From Anaplasma platys (GTDB lineage: Bacteria; Pseudomonadota; Alphaproteobacteria; Rickettsiales; Anaplasmataceae): DNA of 64,000 bases. The stretch lies in NCBI RefSeq assembly GCF_012790675.1, contig NZ_CP046391.1:766001-830000 (forward strand), in the 5' to 3' direction. The position numbers and the translations under genes are program-made. Position 1 is the first letter of the stretch; the number at the start of each line of letters is the position of its first letter. Shown piece after piece: positions 48,501 to 58,366 of the stretch. The notes beneath the pieces were generated by a model, which was not told the DNA's origin, made no database searches, and saw only the letters and a program-made list of their open reading frames with translations.

Positions 48501-49155
48501 GCTCTGGAAACACACTCATAAACTTAGCACTTTCTGCAATTTCTTTAGGAGTTCCCTGACAACGGATAGAACGATTAATGCATACCACCCGATCAGAACA
48601 ATCCATCACGCAGTGTAAGTCATGGGACGTCATGATAACGCCTATTTTTAGTTCCGCCACTAGCCTACTGATTAGCTGGTAAAAACTGTGCTTGGCCTCA
48701 ATATCCATACAGCTAACCGGTTCATCAAGCACAACCAAGTTTGGCTTCATTATAAGACACCTTGCAAGCAAAACCCGTTGTACCTCACCCGCAGAAAGCT
48801 CAGTCATCTGGCGTTGTAAAAGCCTGGTTACATCCACATATTCCATAACATTTTTCAGGGCCATTGGCACTTCCTGCCCCCAGCACGCACTGAGCAACAT
48901 ATACTCCACAGTCATGGGCATACAACTGTTAGCCTTAAAATTCTGCGGCATGTAAGCGGTGACAAGATTTTTAGCACGAGTTATATTGCCGAAACAGCTC
49001 TTGGTGAGCCCGACTAAAACGCGTAACAATGACGTCTTTCCCCCACCGTTAGGCCCAAGGATTGTCACGATCTCACCAGGACTGATATATAGGCTCACAT
49101 CGTCGATAACCTTTCTATTTCCATAGAATAGGGTTATACTGTCCGCCACGAGCAT
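48493..49155 (-). CDS. znuC: Zinc ABC transporter ATP-binding protein
   Basis: ATPase of a high-affinity zinc importer. Walker A ILGPNGGGKTSLLRVL, Q-loop YMPQNF, signature LSAGEVQRVLLARCLI, Walker B LVVLDEPVS and the His switch MTSHDLH are present. The signature LSAGE (rather than LSGGQ) and the position beside the zinc-binding znuA fit the ZnuC group. I use ATG 49155 (MLVADSITLFYG); an upstream ATG at 49221 would overlap the divergent znuA. About 220 residues. It overlaps ubiB by 8 bp. The membrane subunit znuB is not in this neighbourhood. Confidence 0.9.
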   Translation of the reverse strand: MLVADSITLFYGNRKVIDDVSLYISPGEIVTILGPNGGGKTSLLRVLVGLTKSCFGNITRAKNLVTAYMPQNFKANSCMPMTVEYMLLSACWGQEVPMALKNVMEYVDVTRLLQRQMTELSAGEVQRVLLARCLIMKPNLVVLDEPVSCMDIEAKHSFYQLISRLVAELKIGVIMTSHDLHCVMDCSDRVVCINRSIRCQGTPKEIAESAKFMSVFPEHV

Positions 49156-49203
49156 TGGTACAACACCGCGCACTCCAGTAATCCTCGACTCAGGTTCCTC
49201 GAT

Positions 49204-50085
49204 ATGCTGAATAAAATACATATTGCTTTGCTACTGATGGCAACAGCGCTGCCGCACGTAGGATATACCGTTCCAAAAGTTGTCGCAACCATAAATCCTA
49301 TACAATTTCTGGTAAGTGACGTTGGTCGCGGCATATTGGATAGTAACATTCACACATTAGGAACATCATGCGTACACGACTGCGTGCTAAAGCCATCTGA
49401 TGTTGCAAGCTTGAACTCTGCAGACATAGTCTTTTATGTCGATGAGAGAATGGAACCTTACATAAAAAAACTCCGTGGGCCGGGGAAAGCCCTAATTAGG
49501 CTGTCTGACGAAGTTGAATTACTTCCCGATAGGAGTACAAAACGCGCTAACGGTTCTTCAAACAACGTGAATGACTTCCACATATGGCTGAATCCTGACA
49601 ATGCAAAGAAAATTGTGGAAAAAATATGCTCCGTGCTGTCTGACGCTGACCCGGAAAACGCTCAGATATACCGCAGCAACGCCGACAGCACCATTGCAGG
49701 TATTGATGCTCTAAAGTTAAAAGTACACGATCTATTGGAGCCTGTAAAAAATGTGCCCTACATAGTGGCACATGATGCGTATCAATACTTCGACAGCTAT
49801 TTTGGATTAAACTTCAAAGCATCGCTTACCGCTGGACACACCCTGCATACAACCGCGAGAGAGCTTTCATTTGCGAAAAAGACAGCTAAAAAGTTTGGAG
49901 TGAAGTGTATCTTCGTTTCTGACACCAAAAATAGCTATCGGTTAATTAGTAAACACATGAAAATAACGGTAGTTGATCCCATCGGAAAGTCTATCGTCAA
50001 TAACAAAAATGGCTACGCAAAGCTCATAGAAGAGCTAGCAACTCAATTCCAACGGTGTCTTGAGAAAACAGATTACAAAGAATAG
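49204..50085 (+). CDS. znuA: Zinc ABC transporter substrate-binding protein
   Basis: Periplasmic zinc-capture protein of cluster A-I. The 293 residues begin with a hydrophobic signal segment (IHIALLLMATALPHVGYT). The metal-site regions are CVHDCVLKPSD (the HDY-LKPSD block), NDFHIWLNPDNAK (second His) and YIVAHDAYQYF (third His), with FVSDTKNSYRLI toward the end in place of the acidic ligand region. The His-rich loop typical of many ZnuA proteins is short here (RSTKRANGSSNNV). The start ATG 49204 is divergent from znuC by 48 bp, so the shared interval likely holds a Zur-type operator, which I could not verify. Gene and family are well supported. Confidence 0.92.
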   Translation: MLNKIHIALLLMATALPHVGYTVPKVVATINPIQFLVSDVGRGILDSNIHTLGTSCVHDCVLKPSDVASLNSADIVFYVDERMEPYIKKLRGPGKALIRLSDEVELLPDRSTKRANGSSNNVNDFHIWLNPDNAKKIVEKICSVLSDADPENAQIYRSNADSTIAGIDALKLKVHDLLEPVKNVPYIVAHDAYQYFDSYFGLNFKASLTAGHTLHTTARELSFAKKTAKKFGVKCIFVSDTKNSYRLISKHMKITVVDPIGKSIVNNKNGYAKLIEELATQFQRCLEKTDYKE

Positions 50086-50462
50086 CTGCTGTTTCTAGCA
50101 TATTGCTTGCGGGCGTGCAACAGCATCCGTGAAGACATACGAGTGCCAATCCTGTTTCTTCTGGGCACCACTCCCCAACAAAAAGCTCAGATAGCAACTC
50201 ACTTCGGTCGCCAAGTAAGAATGGGACCACACAACGCTCAACACTCCGCCATCTTCACAGACAAAATCTAAGCGCATCCCTACTATGCCGCATTCCAGCA
50301 ATTACCACGCACCATGTTCTGAATCAGAATGTGGAGGAGCTCTTCGAGATAGCTGGAAACCACACGAGAGCCAGCCGCTGTACGATTTCGTCCACTACCA
50401 GAAAAAACCGCAGCACAGCATGCCAGCTACATATGCACGCAAAAAAACCTCACGCCTCGCAA
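50086..50462. other. Non-coding gap between convergent znuA and recR
   Basis: About 375 bp. No convincing gene and no clear terminator were found. Confidence 0.4.
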
Positions 50463-51065
50463 CTATATAGCATACCTGGAAGACAGCGCCGCACGCAGTG
50501 TCCCCTCGTCTAGATAGTCAATTTCTCCACCTAGCGGTATGCCACATGCCAACCTTGTTATCTTGACTCCTGTGTCTTTTAGTGTTTGTGTTATATAGTG
50601 ACATGTCACCTGGCCATCCATGTCACTGCCAGTGGCTATAATCACTTCCTTTACCCCGCGCGACACAACCCTTTCAGATATATTTTCGATGTTTAAAGCT
50701 TCAGGACCAATGCCAGAAATGGCGGAGAGAACGCCCCCAAGAACGTGATAGACCCCGTTATATATCCTGCCCTTTTCGAAGGCCCAAAGATCCCCCAACT
50801 CCTCCACCACACACAGAAGAGACGGATCTCTCCTTATATCCGTGCATATCGAACAAGGTGACTGAGTATCAAGGTTATGGCACACAATGCACTCCTTGGT
50901 GTTCTCCTCAAGCTCCCTAATACAAGAAGCTAAGGGTATCATGACATCCTGTCTATGCCTGAGAAGGTGCAAGACTATCCTTCTAGAAGACGCTGGCCCC
51001 AGATTGGGAAGCTTTGAAAACAAGCTGATCAACTTACCAATGTCCACGCCACCAACTCTAAACAA
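50463..51065 (-). CDS. recR: Recombination protein RecR
   Basis: Acts with RecO and RecF to load RecA at single-strand gaps. [20 protein letters not shown] is the N-terminal helix-hairpin-helix; the zinc finger C-x2-C reads [16 protein letters not shown]; a Toprim domain follows ([15 protein letters not shown] and [18 protein letters not shown]); the C-terminal Walker B-like stretch is [20 protein letters not shown]. 200 residues, standard. The start is TTG 51065, giving the expected 20 residues before the LGP turn; GTG 51047 is possible. It lies 58 bp downstream of tatA on the same strand. Confidence 0.95.
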   Translation of the reverse strand: MFRVGGVDIGKLISLFSKLPNLGPASSRRIVLHLLRHRQDVMIPLASCIRELEENTKECIVCHNLDTQSPCSICTDIRRDPSLLCVVEELGDLWAFEKGRIYNGVYHVLGGVLSAISGIGPEALNIENISERVVSRGVKEVIIATGSDMDGQVTCHYITQTLKDTGVKITRLACGIPLGGEIDYLDEGTLRAALSSRYAI

Positions 51066-51123
51066 AACCCGTCACAAAACACCAGAGAAAAGGTACACAA
51101 AGCCAGATGACGCTGACACCGAG

Positions 51124-51294
51124 CTAGTGATGAGGCTCGTCCTCTGTTGACATCAACTTCCCATCCTTGAGCTCTCTCTTTAAGTTCTTAAGGCCACGCC
51201 CCAAATCACCCATGACCTGGGGTAACTTCCCAGCGCCGAAAAGCACCATTATTATCAGCAATACCAAAAAAACCTGCCACGGACCCAAACTCAT
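51124..51294 (-). CDS. tatA: Sec-independent translocase subunit TatA
   Basis: Forms the pore of the twin-arginine export pathway for folded proteins. The 56 residues have one N-terminal membrane helix ([20 protein letters not shown], including the conserved FG hinge), an amphipathic helix ([18 protein letters not shown]) and a short acidic tail. ATG 51294 is preceded by GGAGGGGG at proper spacing; upstream codons to 51324 overlap the fbpC end. It sits 19 bp after fbpC. tatB and tatC are not here. Confidence 0.93.
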   Translation of the reverse strand: MSLGPWQVFLVLLIIMVLFGAGKLPQVMGDLGRGLKNLKRELKDGKLMSTEDEPHH

Positions 51295-51313
51295 ACACCC
51301 CCTCCAACAATCA

Positions 51314-52348
51314 TTAGAGCTCAAATAGCAGAGCCTTACTCGAATCCAGAGACACGCTCACGACATCGCCCACTTCAGGCAAAACCGCACCAAAGAACTT
51401 CATCCAGTAAGCATTGTCACCTGTGGCTATGTATACCATATTATTGAAGAATCTTACAAGCTTTACTGAAGCAGTAACACCCCCCTGTTCCTGCTGTACT
51501 ATAGCGTCAGGCCTTATACATACAGCCACCCTGCCGCCCTCTCTAAAATTACTTGCGTCAATGCTGCCCAAATCCAAAACCACTGTCCCATTTCGCACAT
51601 GAGCCTCGAAGTAGTTAAGCCTCCCAAAAAACTTTGCAAGATTCACATCGTTGGGAAAATTATACACCTCATAAGGAGTACCGCACTGTGTAACTCTTCC
51701 GTCGTGCATTACGTAGATCTTATCGGCGATTTCAAGGGCTTCTTCCGGATCATGTGTAACTAGTAAAACAGTAATTTTTTCGGATCTGATTATAGAAAGC
51801 ACATCGGTTCTGATCTTGGCTCTCAACATGACATCGAGGTTTGAAAAGGGCTCATCCATTAACACAATTTCCGGATCTTGGGCCATGGTACGCGCTATGG
51901 TGACAAGCTGCTGTTGTCCCCCCGACAACATGTGGGGATAGGCATCTTTGAAGCACTCAATACCTAATGTGCTCAATACCTTCAAAGCGTACTGCGTTCT
52001 CCTATCTTGGTTACTTTCTCTTACGGCAAACGCTACGTTTTCCACAACAGTCTGGTGATGAAACAAAGCAGGATGCTGAAAGATCAACCCCACATTACGC
52101 CTTTCTGTAGGTATGTGTATGTTGGATCCAACGTCGCTAACCACCTTACCATTGATGGTCACAACACCAGTCAAAGCCCGCTCCAACCCAGCTATTAGCT
52201 TGAGAATAGTAGACTTACCACACCCTGACTGTCCAAGCAAGCATACAACCTCACCCTTCTTGCCAGAAAAATCACCAACCTCTAAAAGGAAATCACTCTT
52301 TCTATATTTATGCGTTATGTCGCTAAGTCTAAGCCCTTCCACCACCAT
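51314..52348 (-). CDS. Iron(III)-type ABC transporter ATP-binding protein (FbpC-like)
   Basis: ATPase subunit of an importer, 344 residues. Walker [21 protein letters not shown]-loop [11 protein letters not shown], signature [19 protein letters not shown], Walker [14 protein letters not shown] and the His switch [11 protein letters not shown] are all intact. A C-terminal TOBE-type regulatory region ([17 protein letters not shown] onward) follows. This layout is that of FbpC/AfuC for ferric iron, but polyamine and sulfate transporters are built alike, so the substrate is tentative. It heads a probable unit fbpC-tatA-recR on the minus strand; permease and binding-protein genes are elsewhere. 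Confidence 0.85.
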   Translation of the reverse strand: MVVEGLRLSDITHKYRKSDFLLEVGDFSGKKGEVVCLLGQSGCGKSTILKLIAGLERALTGVVTINGKVVSDVGSNIHIPTERRNVGLIFQHPALFHHQTVVENVAFAVRESNQDRRTQYALKVLSTLGIECFKDAYPHMLSGGQQQLVTIARTMAQDPEIVLMDEPFSNLDVMLRAKIRTDVLSIIRSEKITVLLVTHDPEEALEIADKIYVMHDGRVTQCGTPYEVYNFPNDVNLAKFFGRLNYFEAHVRNGTVVLDLGSIDASNFREGGRVAVCIRPDAIVQQEQGGVTASVKLVRFFNNMVYIATGDNAYWMKFFGAVLPEVGDVVSVSLDSSKALLFEL

Positions 52349-52734
52349 TACCTACAGCGCAAGATTACATGGTAACACTCACCACGATTATCTACAAGTC
52401 ACCGCAGGGGATAGTAGCCTAAAAATGTCTACGGAGGGATCTATTAGCACAGCAATAGCAATGAAATTGTATTCCACACTTCACTTGTTTACAACCCCAC
52501 ACTCATTTACGAATGCGGCCTGAACAAACAGAATAGTGATTATGTTGCCAGAATTAGCTGACTTCCGGAGTACTCGGCCACAGAAGCAGTTTCTGGCGCT
52601 AAGGCAACTTGATGCGATTTCCTCTCGCCTTGCGCATTTTGTAAACAGGTTGTCGTTTTGCCGAGGCTGGAAATAGACAGAGCGTTACAAGGCTGAGATA
52701 AGTTATATAATGATTAGCCGGCTGTTTTTGGGAG
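52349..52734. other. Divergent intergenic region
   Basis: About 385 bp that should hold the promoters of the leftward fbpC unit and the rightward DsbD-N gene. No other feature is seen. Confidence 0.4.
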
Positions 52735-53256
52735 ATGAACTTGAAATTCTTGAAAGGAACCCGTTTCGCACTAGCCTGGGGACTGCTGTTGTTTTCCAGT
52801 GTATCGTGTTGGGGTAGCAAAGAAGCAGACAATCTTGATAATGCGTATGATGATCACGCCAAAGTGCAAGTAGTGGTGGAATCTTATTCTGAAAGCAAAA
52901 TGAGTTTATCCGTAGCCATTGACGTGGAATCTGGATGGCACATTTATGCTGAAGATCCCGGAGACGTGGGCATGCCAACAAAGTTTTGGTTTGAAGAAGA
53001 TGATGGGATCAAGGACTTGCACGTCACATGGCCCGAATTTTCCAGAACTTCCGTACAGTTGGGAAAAAAAGTTTTCAGAAGCAACATATATAAGGGAGTT
53101 ACACATTTCCCCATTACTTTTACCCTCCTTAACGACACCGAAAAGCAGCTGCAGCTACATGTAAGTTATGCAGTCTGCGGAGAAATGTGCATTCCAGTCA
53201 GCCGTGCCTTCACGGTAGAAATACCCGAAAACAGCTTTAACACAAACGCACGGTAA
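52735..53256 (+). CDS. Secreted single-domain DsbD N-terminal (DsbD-alpha-like) protein
   Basis: A 173-residue exported protein. The start has a signal-like segment (FALAWGLLLFSSVSCWG); the Cys in its SVSC box could also be a lipoprotein attachment site. The rest matches the immunoglobulin-like N-terminal domain of DsbD (periplasmic thiol reductase), ending in VSYAVCGEMCIPVSRAF, which carries the conserved C-x3-C pair. The membrane and C-terminal thioredoxin-like domains of full DsbD are absent and not encoded next to it. It could pass electrons to periplasmic partners from a separate CcdA-like membrane protein; that is inference. It is monocistronic. Confidence 0.82.
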   Translation: MNLKFLKGTRFALAWGLLLFSSVSCWGSKEADNLDNAYDDHAKVQVVVESYSESKMSLSVAIDVESGWHIYAEDPGDVGMPTKFWFEEDDGIKDLHVTWPEFSRTSVQLGKKVFRSNIYKGVTHFPITFTLLNDTEKQLQLHVSYAVCGEMCIPVSRAFTVEIPENSFNTNAR

Positions 53257-53514
53257 CGACCCAATAGACGCTATAACCACAGGCCTCTACGTAAGGAGGC
53301 CGCAGTGCCCTAGGTAGCAAAAGGAGTGACAATGAGGCATTCTACCAAATAGGCTTACGTGAACCTACACTTGAAGCATATGCGCTGCACCCTCTTAATG
53401 CTTTTATAATTGCAGCAGTGCGAGGTATAAGTACTTGGTGCACGATGGTCCTGCAATGTAACATTCGACATACTTGAACTAGCTAGGATGTAAACTCTCG
53501 CGTTTAAAGCTAGA

Positions 53515-53838
53515 CTAGTAGGCCACAGGAGGATCACCATCAATGGAACCAAAGTTACCCTGGCTGTCTATAAGGGGCACAAGCAATGAGAAGTCTTGAG
53601 CCATCCGCACCAAGGCATCGTAAATAGCGGTGTCAGCGTGAGGGTGGTATCTACCCATAACATCACCAACCACCCTAGCTGCCTTTTTATACGGCTTATC
53701 ATGGCTGTACCCGGACTTGTACATAGAGTACAAAATCCTCCTGTGCACAGGCTTCAGGCCATCTCGAATGTCAGGAATAGCACGACTCACTATCACGCTC
53801 ATCGCATTCGTGCAAATTGCGTTTCTCAGAATAGAACG
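53515..53838 (-). pseudogene. 5' fragment of a gyrA copy
   Basis: On the minus strand, 95 codons from 53802 read as the start of DNA gyrase subunit [61 protein letters not shown] and [15 protein letters not shown], then a stop. Homology continues upstream of the ATG for 12 codons ([12 protein letters not shown] against the usual E-MRKSYLDYA), so an earlier start was lost. The region covers roughly residues 20-120 of a protein of about 900 residues, so it cannot be functional gyrase. It lies between the DsbD-N and birA genes and diverges from birA. Confidence 0.85.
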
Positions 53839-53876
53839 TATAGTGTGTGCTTATATGAACCTCGCCGAGAGATTTT

Positions 53877-54602
53877 ATGCAGCCATACGCAATACATCAC
53901 GTTGCTGTCACACAAAGCACAAACTTAGATGCAATAACCCTTGCTGAAAATGGAGCCCCGTCTGGAACGGTCGTAATCGCCGATGAACAAACATCCGGCT
54001 CTGGAAGGCGGGGAAGACTATGGTCAAGTCCGAAAGGAAACCTATATTTTAGCATAGTGATTAGGGTGAATATTGAGCTGCCAGCGATTTCCTTTTTGGG
54101 AGCTATAGCCGCAGGAATTACCATAGAGGAGATTCTGACCCAGCACAGTATTAATACTGCGCAATTACGTTATAAATGGCCAAATGATGTCCTAATAGAC
54201 GACAAAAAAATATGCGGCATTCTTCTAAACTTAAAAAGGCAGGGGAAAACAATGGAATGGATAGTGTGCGGCATAGGAATCAATATTCTCTCATATCCAG
54301 AACACGCCACATCCATAAGTAGCTATGTGCCCAATATGGCACCGTCTCTATCCAACGTACAGCTTCTGCACAGCACACTTGAAAACTTCTCAAAGCTGAT
54401 GGACATACTATCTGTCAGCGGTTTTGATGCATTGCGTCAACTGTGGCTAAAAAAGGCTTACAAGCTAAACTCAGAGATAAACGTAGTAACTAGTGCCAAC
54501 ACAAAATACAGGGGAAAGTTCGTTGATATAGACAACAACGGCTCCATAGTTCTCGAACAAAAGGGCAAGCTGCGCAAAATAGAATATGGTGAAATGATCT
54601 GA
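53877..54602 (+). CDS. birA: Biotin-[acetyl-CoA-carboxylase] ligase
   Basis: Attaches biotin to the carboxyl carrier protein through a biotinyl-AMP intermediate. The 241 residues begin QSTNLDAITLAENG, then ADEQTSGSGRRGRLWSSPKG (the GRGRRGR adenylate loop region), LYFSIVIR, LRYKWPNDVLIDDKKICGIL (catalytic Lys) and VCGIGINI. There is no N-terminal HTH, so it is a non-repressor class I BirA. ATG 53877 opens the frame at the expected position. It stands alone, next to the gyrA fragment. Confidence 0.94.
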   Translation: MQPYAIHHVAVTQSTNLDAITLAENGAPSGTVVIADEQTSGSGRRGRLWSSPKGNLYFSIVIRVNIELPAISFLGAIAAGITIEEILTQHSINTAQLRYKWPNDVLIDDKKICGILLNLKRQGKTMEWIVCGIGINILSYPEHATSISSYVPNMAPSLSNVQLLHSTLENFSKLMDILSVSGFDALRQLWLKKAYKLNSEINVVTSANTKYRGKFVDIDNNGSIVLEQKGKLRKIEYGEMI

Positions 54603-55813
54603 GAACAAACAAAACAATATTGTTCAGGGTAGAGCGTAATGGTGAGCACGGACAAAACTACAATTTCATGTTTCCCCGACACACAGCATCACTTCATTGC
54701 GGCGCTGACACTTGACCGCTTTCAACTAGGTCTGCAAGCTTTGTATACTAGACAGCACCCCGACGCAGCAATAATCAACCAAGCTCTTGCGGCCCATTCT
54801 CTGCCTAACTAGCCCCTTATAATTTTAGTCTTCCCGTAGACAAAAACTCTGCCTATGCCCTGGACGAATGTTATTCCTCTACTAGCGAAGTTCACCCCCT
54901 ACTAACGCGAAGCTCTCAAAGCCGCCAGCAGTGCTATTTACCCATGCGGCTTGCGCCTATGCACCATTCTTCAGCTCATTGGTTTGCAGTCCCCAAGTAA
55001 GCATAATGCTCCATAGATTAGCCAGAACCTCGCATTGGCCCACAGTAGAAAAACAGCAAAACATAAGGACCCACTGCGCCTACTAGCTTCAGCAAGAGCG
55101 TAGCCTACAAACAATTTGTACGGCGTTTGTACCGTATCTCACATAGTCCATTACCGCCGACACACTGTGAGAACAAATTGTTTATTTATCTTCTGCTGGT
55201 ACGGCTTGAGAGCTGTTACCGGCGTAAGGCTTGGAGAAACGTAAAGCGCGAAAATGCATCACAGGTTTGTGAAAGTTAAGCTGCCAGTAAACATGAATTT
55301 GAACGACAACGCATATTGCAGCGCCGTGCCTTCATTGTACACACTTGGCGCCATGGGCTTCCTATTAGTTAGCTTAACGCTACAACCTGCTACATGGGTT
55401 AGTCCGCAGAAAATAGCAACAAAGCATCCTATAAAAGACGACCGCGAAACCCGAGGATTCAGACTCACATGGTTGCCCTCTACTTAGTATAAAGAATACT
55501 AGACATGTACCACATGACAGCAAAGGTGTGTGTAGCTCCCAGGAACAGTCTTCTGCCACACAGCTAGAACGGAGCGTCCTGTCACGGCGGTATTAGAACC
55601 CTACATCAGCCAATAAGAATACACCTTCTATACCACTTTCTGGCAGCTTCGTGGGCGCTTGATGTATCACCACCACAGCAGTAAACTCCATACCACTTAT
55701 GGAGATATGCTAACCTACTCGCAGATTCAAACCACACACATCCCATTGATTGATATGGCTCATCAACGTAGACAGTAGTAGCTCTTACGAATGTGTGTAT
55801 CCCCTAGCAATCG
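54603..55813. other. Long non-coding gap between birA and uvrC
   Basis: About 1.2 kb between convergent genes, with an A+C-rich plus strand. One plus-strand frame (55254-55487, 77 codons) has a hydrophobic stretch (LGAMGFLLVSLTLQP) but no further support; I do not call it. Confidence 0.4.
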
Positions 55814-57637
55814 CTAGCCCTTCAGATATGCAGATATCCTCTCCGCTAGCCTCAGGCTAATTCCGGGAACTTTGCTGATTTCTTCCACCCTAGCCGACCT
55901 CAATGCCTGCAGGGACCCAAAGTACGCAATGATGGCCTTGCCTTTAGTTGTACCAACACCTGGAATTACATGTAATGACGATAGAAACCGCAACTTGCTG
56001 TCTCTGCTGCGCCTATGTGAAGTGATAGCAAACCTATGAGCCTCATCCCTTAAACGACATAAAAGGCTCATCAACTTGCTTTGTGAATCTAGGGATTCCC
56101 TCCTGCCATCTGACAGATAAAATGTTTCCGTGCCCGAAATTCGTCTTGGCCCCTTGGCCATGCATGCAAACGGCACTCCCTGTTTCGTTATCTCATCCCG
56201 CACTGCAGATAAGTGCCCTCTTCCCCCGTCTATCAAGATAAAGTCAGGTGTCACCGATATTTCCTTAAATCTTCTGGAGACCACCTCCCGCATCATGGAA
56301 TAGTCGTCTCCATTGGTCACAGTCTTGATCTTGAACTTCCTATATTCCCTCTTATTAAGTCCATTCTTGCCACATACCACCATGACCCCGTATGGATGGG
56401 ACCCCGAAATATGGCTATTGTCGTATACTTCTATTCTTTCTGGAATTTCTCCAAGCCCGAAAAACTTAGAAAATTCTTCCAGTTCCGTACCCAATTCTGA
56501 ATCGTGCCCCCGGCGATTTAGTGCTTCCATCGCGTAACAGCGTGCCATTTTCATAATTCTCAGCTCCTCCTTGGACTGCGGCAGCATCAAAGCCACATCG
56601 CGAGTCAGCACCTTTCTAAGGGCATCATTTATGACCTCCAACTCAGGGGCTGTTACAAGATCTACGTAGACCACGCTGGATAGCTCATTACACACCTGCA
56701 TGAAAAACATACTAAGCACATCCAGGTGACTATCGGAAATTACAGTATCAACAAAGTATGGCTGGCTCCCATATTGCATACCACCTTGAAAAGACAGTAT
56801 CTGAATGCAGTACGAGTAATCGCGCCTGTAGGCGGAGACAAAATCTACATTGCTGTCCACATCTGCTTGAAACGCCATACACTCCTTCATGGACCTCAAA
56901 GCTTGCAGCCGATCACGACACAAAATCGCGCTTTCATAGTCCAAATTGTCGCTATGTTTTTGCATTGCATCAAATAACTCACGTTGGATTTCCTTACTCT
57001 TACCAAGCAGAACCTTTTGTGCCATGGCGATAGACTTGGAGTAGTCACTTTCCGAGATGCGTTTAGCACAGGGCGCGGAGCAGTTCTGCATTTCATACTC
57101 TATGCATGGCCTATCCCTAGTCACAAAAAAGCTATCCGAGCATGTACGGATCTGAAAAGCCTTTTTTATCGCAGTTATTATGTGTTTGGTCATCCCCGTT
57201 GACAAAAATGGCCCATAACGCACTGCACTGGAGTTTTTCTCTCTCTTCTCACGGTAATGCAAGATCCTTGGGTACTTGTGCTTTGAAAAGGCAATATAGG
57301 GATAGCATTTATCATCCCTCATAATTACATTGTACTTTGGTCTCAGTTCTTTAATGAGCCTGGCCTCTAATAACAGCGCCTCCGTCTCGTTTTCCGTGAT
57401 GGTAAGGTCTATACTTGTTATCTGCCTCACAAACAGTCTCACGCGTTCTGATACTCCCTTGAAGCCGAAGTAACTACGCAACCTGCTTTTCAGATCTTTG
57501 GCTTTCCCTATGTAGAGAACCCTATCATCTTGACCAAGCATTCTATAAACGCCGGAAACCCCATCCCGCAACTTGGCCACAGTGTCTCTTATTACACCAT
57601 GAGCAACACTAAAACCTTCGTGCGAATGCATCGTCAT
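55814..57637 (-). CDS. uvrC: Excinuclease ABC subunit C
   Basis: Makes the two incisions of nucleotide excision repair in the UvrBC complex. The GIY-YIG nuclease is near the N-terminus (SGVYRMLGQDDRVLYIGKAK), a UVR motif lies at about residues 205-240 (LFDAMQKHSDNLDYESAILC), the RNase H-like C-terminal nuclease begins RIEVYDNSHISG, and a helix-hairpin-helix pair ends it (VIPGVGTTKGKAIIAYFG and ISKVPGISLRLAERI). 607 residues, normal. ATG 57637 is used, with ATG 57631 just after. tRNA-Gly lies about 250 bp upstream on the same strand. Confidence 0.96.
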   Translation of the reverse strand: MTMHSHEGFSVAHGVIRDTVAKLRDGVSGVYRMLGQDDRVLYIGKAKDLKSRLRSYFGFKGVSERVRLFVRQITSIDLTITENETEALLLEARLIKELRPKYNVIMRDDKCYPYIAFSKHKYPRILHYREKREKNSSAVRYGPFLSTGMTKHIITAIKKAFQIRTCSDSFFVTRDRPCIEYEMQNCSAPCAKRISESDYSKSIAMAQKVLLGKSKEIQRELFDAMQKHSDNLDYESAILCRDRLQALRSMKECMAFQADVDSNVDFVSAYRRDYSYCIQILSFQGGMQYGSQPYFVDTVISDSHLDVLSMFFMQVCNELSSVVYVDLVTAPELEVINDALRKVLTRDVALMLPQSKEELRIMKMARCYAMEALNRRGHDSELGTELEEFSKFFGLGEIPERIEVYDNSHISGSHPYGVMVVCGKNGLNKREYRKFKIKTVTNGDDYSMMREVVSRRFKEISVTPDFILIDGGRGHLSAVRDEITKQGVPFACMAKGPRRISGTETFYLSDGRRESLDSQSKLMSLLCRLRDEAHRFAITSHRRSRDSKLRFLSSLHVIPGVGTTKGKAIIAYFGSLQALRSARVEEISKVPGISLRLAERISAYLKG

Positions 57638-57891
57638 AGATCACCAGAAAACAGTCGTACCGGAATCACAAAAGACATGGCCAAAAATCCATGCTAATTA
57701 TAGCATGCAATACAGCAGTGCATCACTGAATAACACTAAGATAGAGTGCACCACGATACCTGCATCAACGTGGAATGGTTCTGCAACACACACATCATCT
57801 TATCTGAAACTGCTGGAAATTACCCGCCCGAGCCCCTTGCAACGCCCTTTGCCATTAAGAACGGGGCTCCGATAAATGTGCTCAAAGAACG

Positions 57892-57963
57892 AGCGGGAGA
57901 AGGGGTTCGAACCCTCGACCCCAACCTTGGCAAGGTTGTGCTCTACCACTGAGCTACTCCCGC
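57892..57963 (-). tRNA. tRNA-Gly (anticodon GCC)
   Basis: A 72-nt cloverleaf on the minus strand: acceptor GCGGGAG/CTCCCGC, D arm GCTC/GAGC, anticodon stem CAACC/GGTTG around TTGCCAA (anticodon GCC), T arm GAGGG/CCCTT around TTCGAAC, discriminator T (U73). CCA is not encoded. Confidence 0.96.
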
Positions 57964-58366
57964 AATCCCAGCACTACCGGGCACCTAATGGTAAATTAGT
58001 ATTAACCCCGAATCAAGCAAATTAATAGAATTTCCGCCATCCTTACTACAAGAACTATCCATTTGTGATGGAGCACAAAAAACCGTGGCCGCATATACTG
58101 TCCAGCATGTTGGTCATCTGCATCGCGTACTTGGCGTTACCACCAATTCTAAAATCATTGCGCACAAAGATTGAACGCTTTCCTCATTCATAGAGAATGA
58201 TACTAGACTAGTACCAGCAGTGCGCACTGAGCATTTCTGCGACCGGTATTCCAAGTTTAGAATGCCCATAAGTAAGCGCCTAAAAGCTAATAATGTAACG
58301 TTTTGCCTATTGCAACAAACACTCATATACTGCATTATACTACGGGGCAGTTATCGAAGACTTCGC
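57964..58366. other. Divergent intergenic region before purB
   Basis: About 400 bp between tRNA-Gly (leftward) and purB (rightward). The purB frame stays open back to 58220, but this part does not match the family and I treat it as non-coding leader. Confidence 0.4.
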
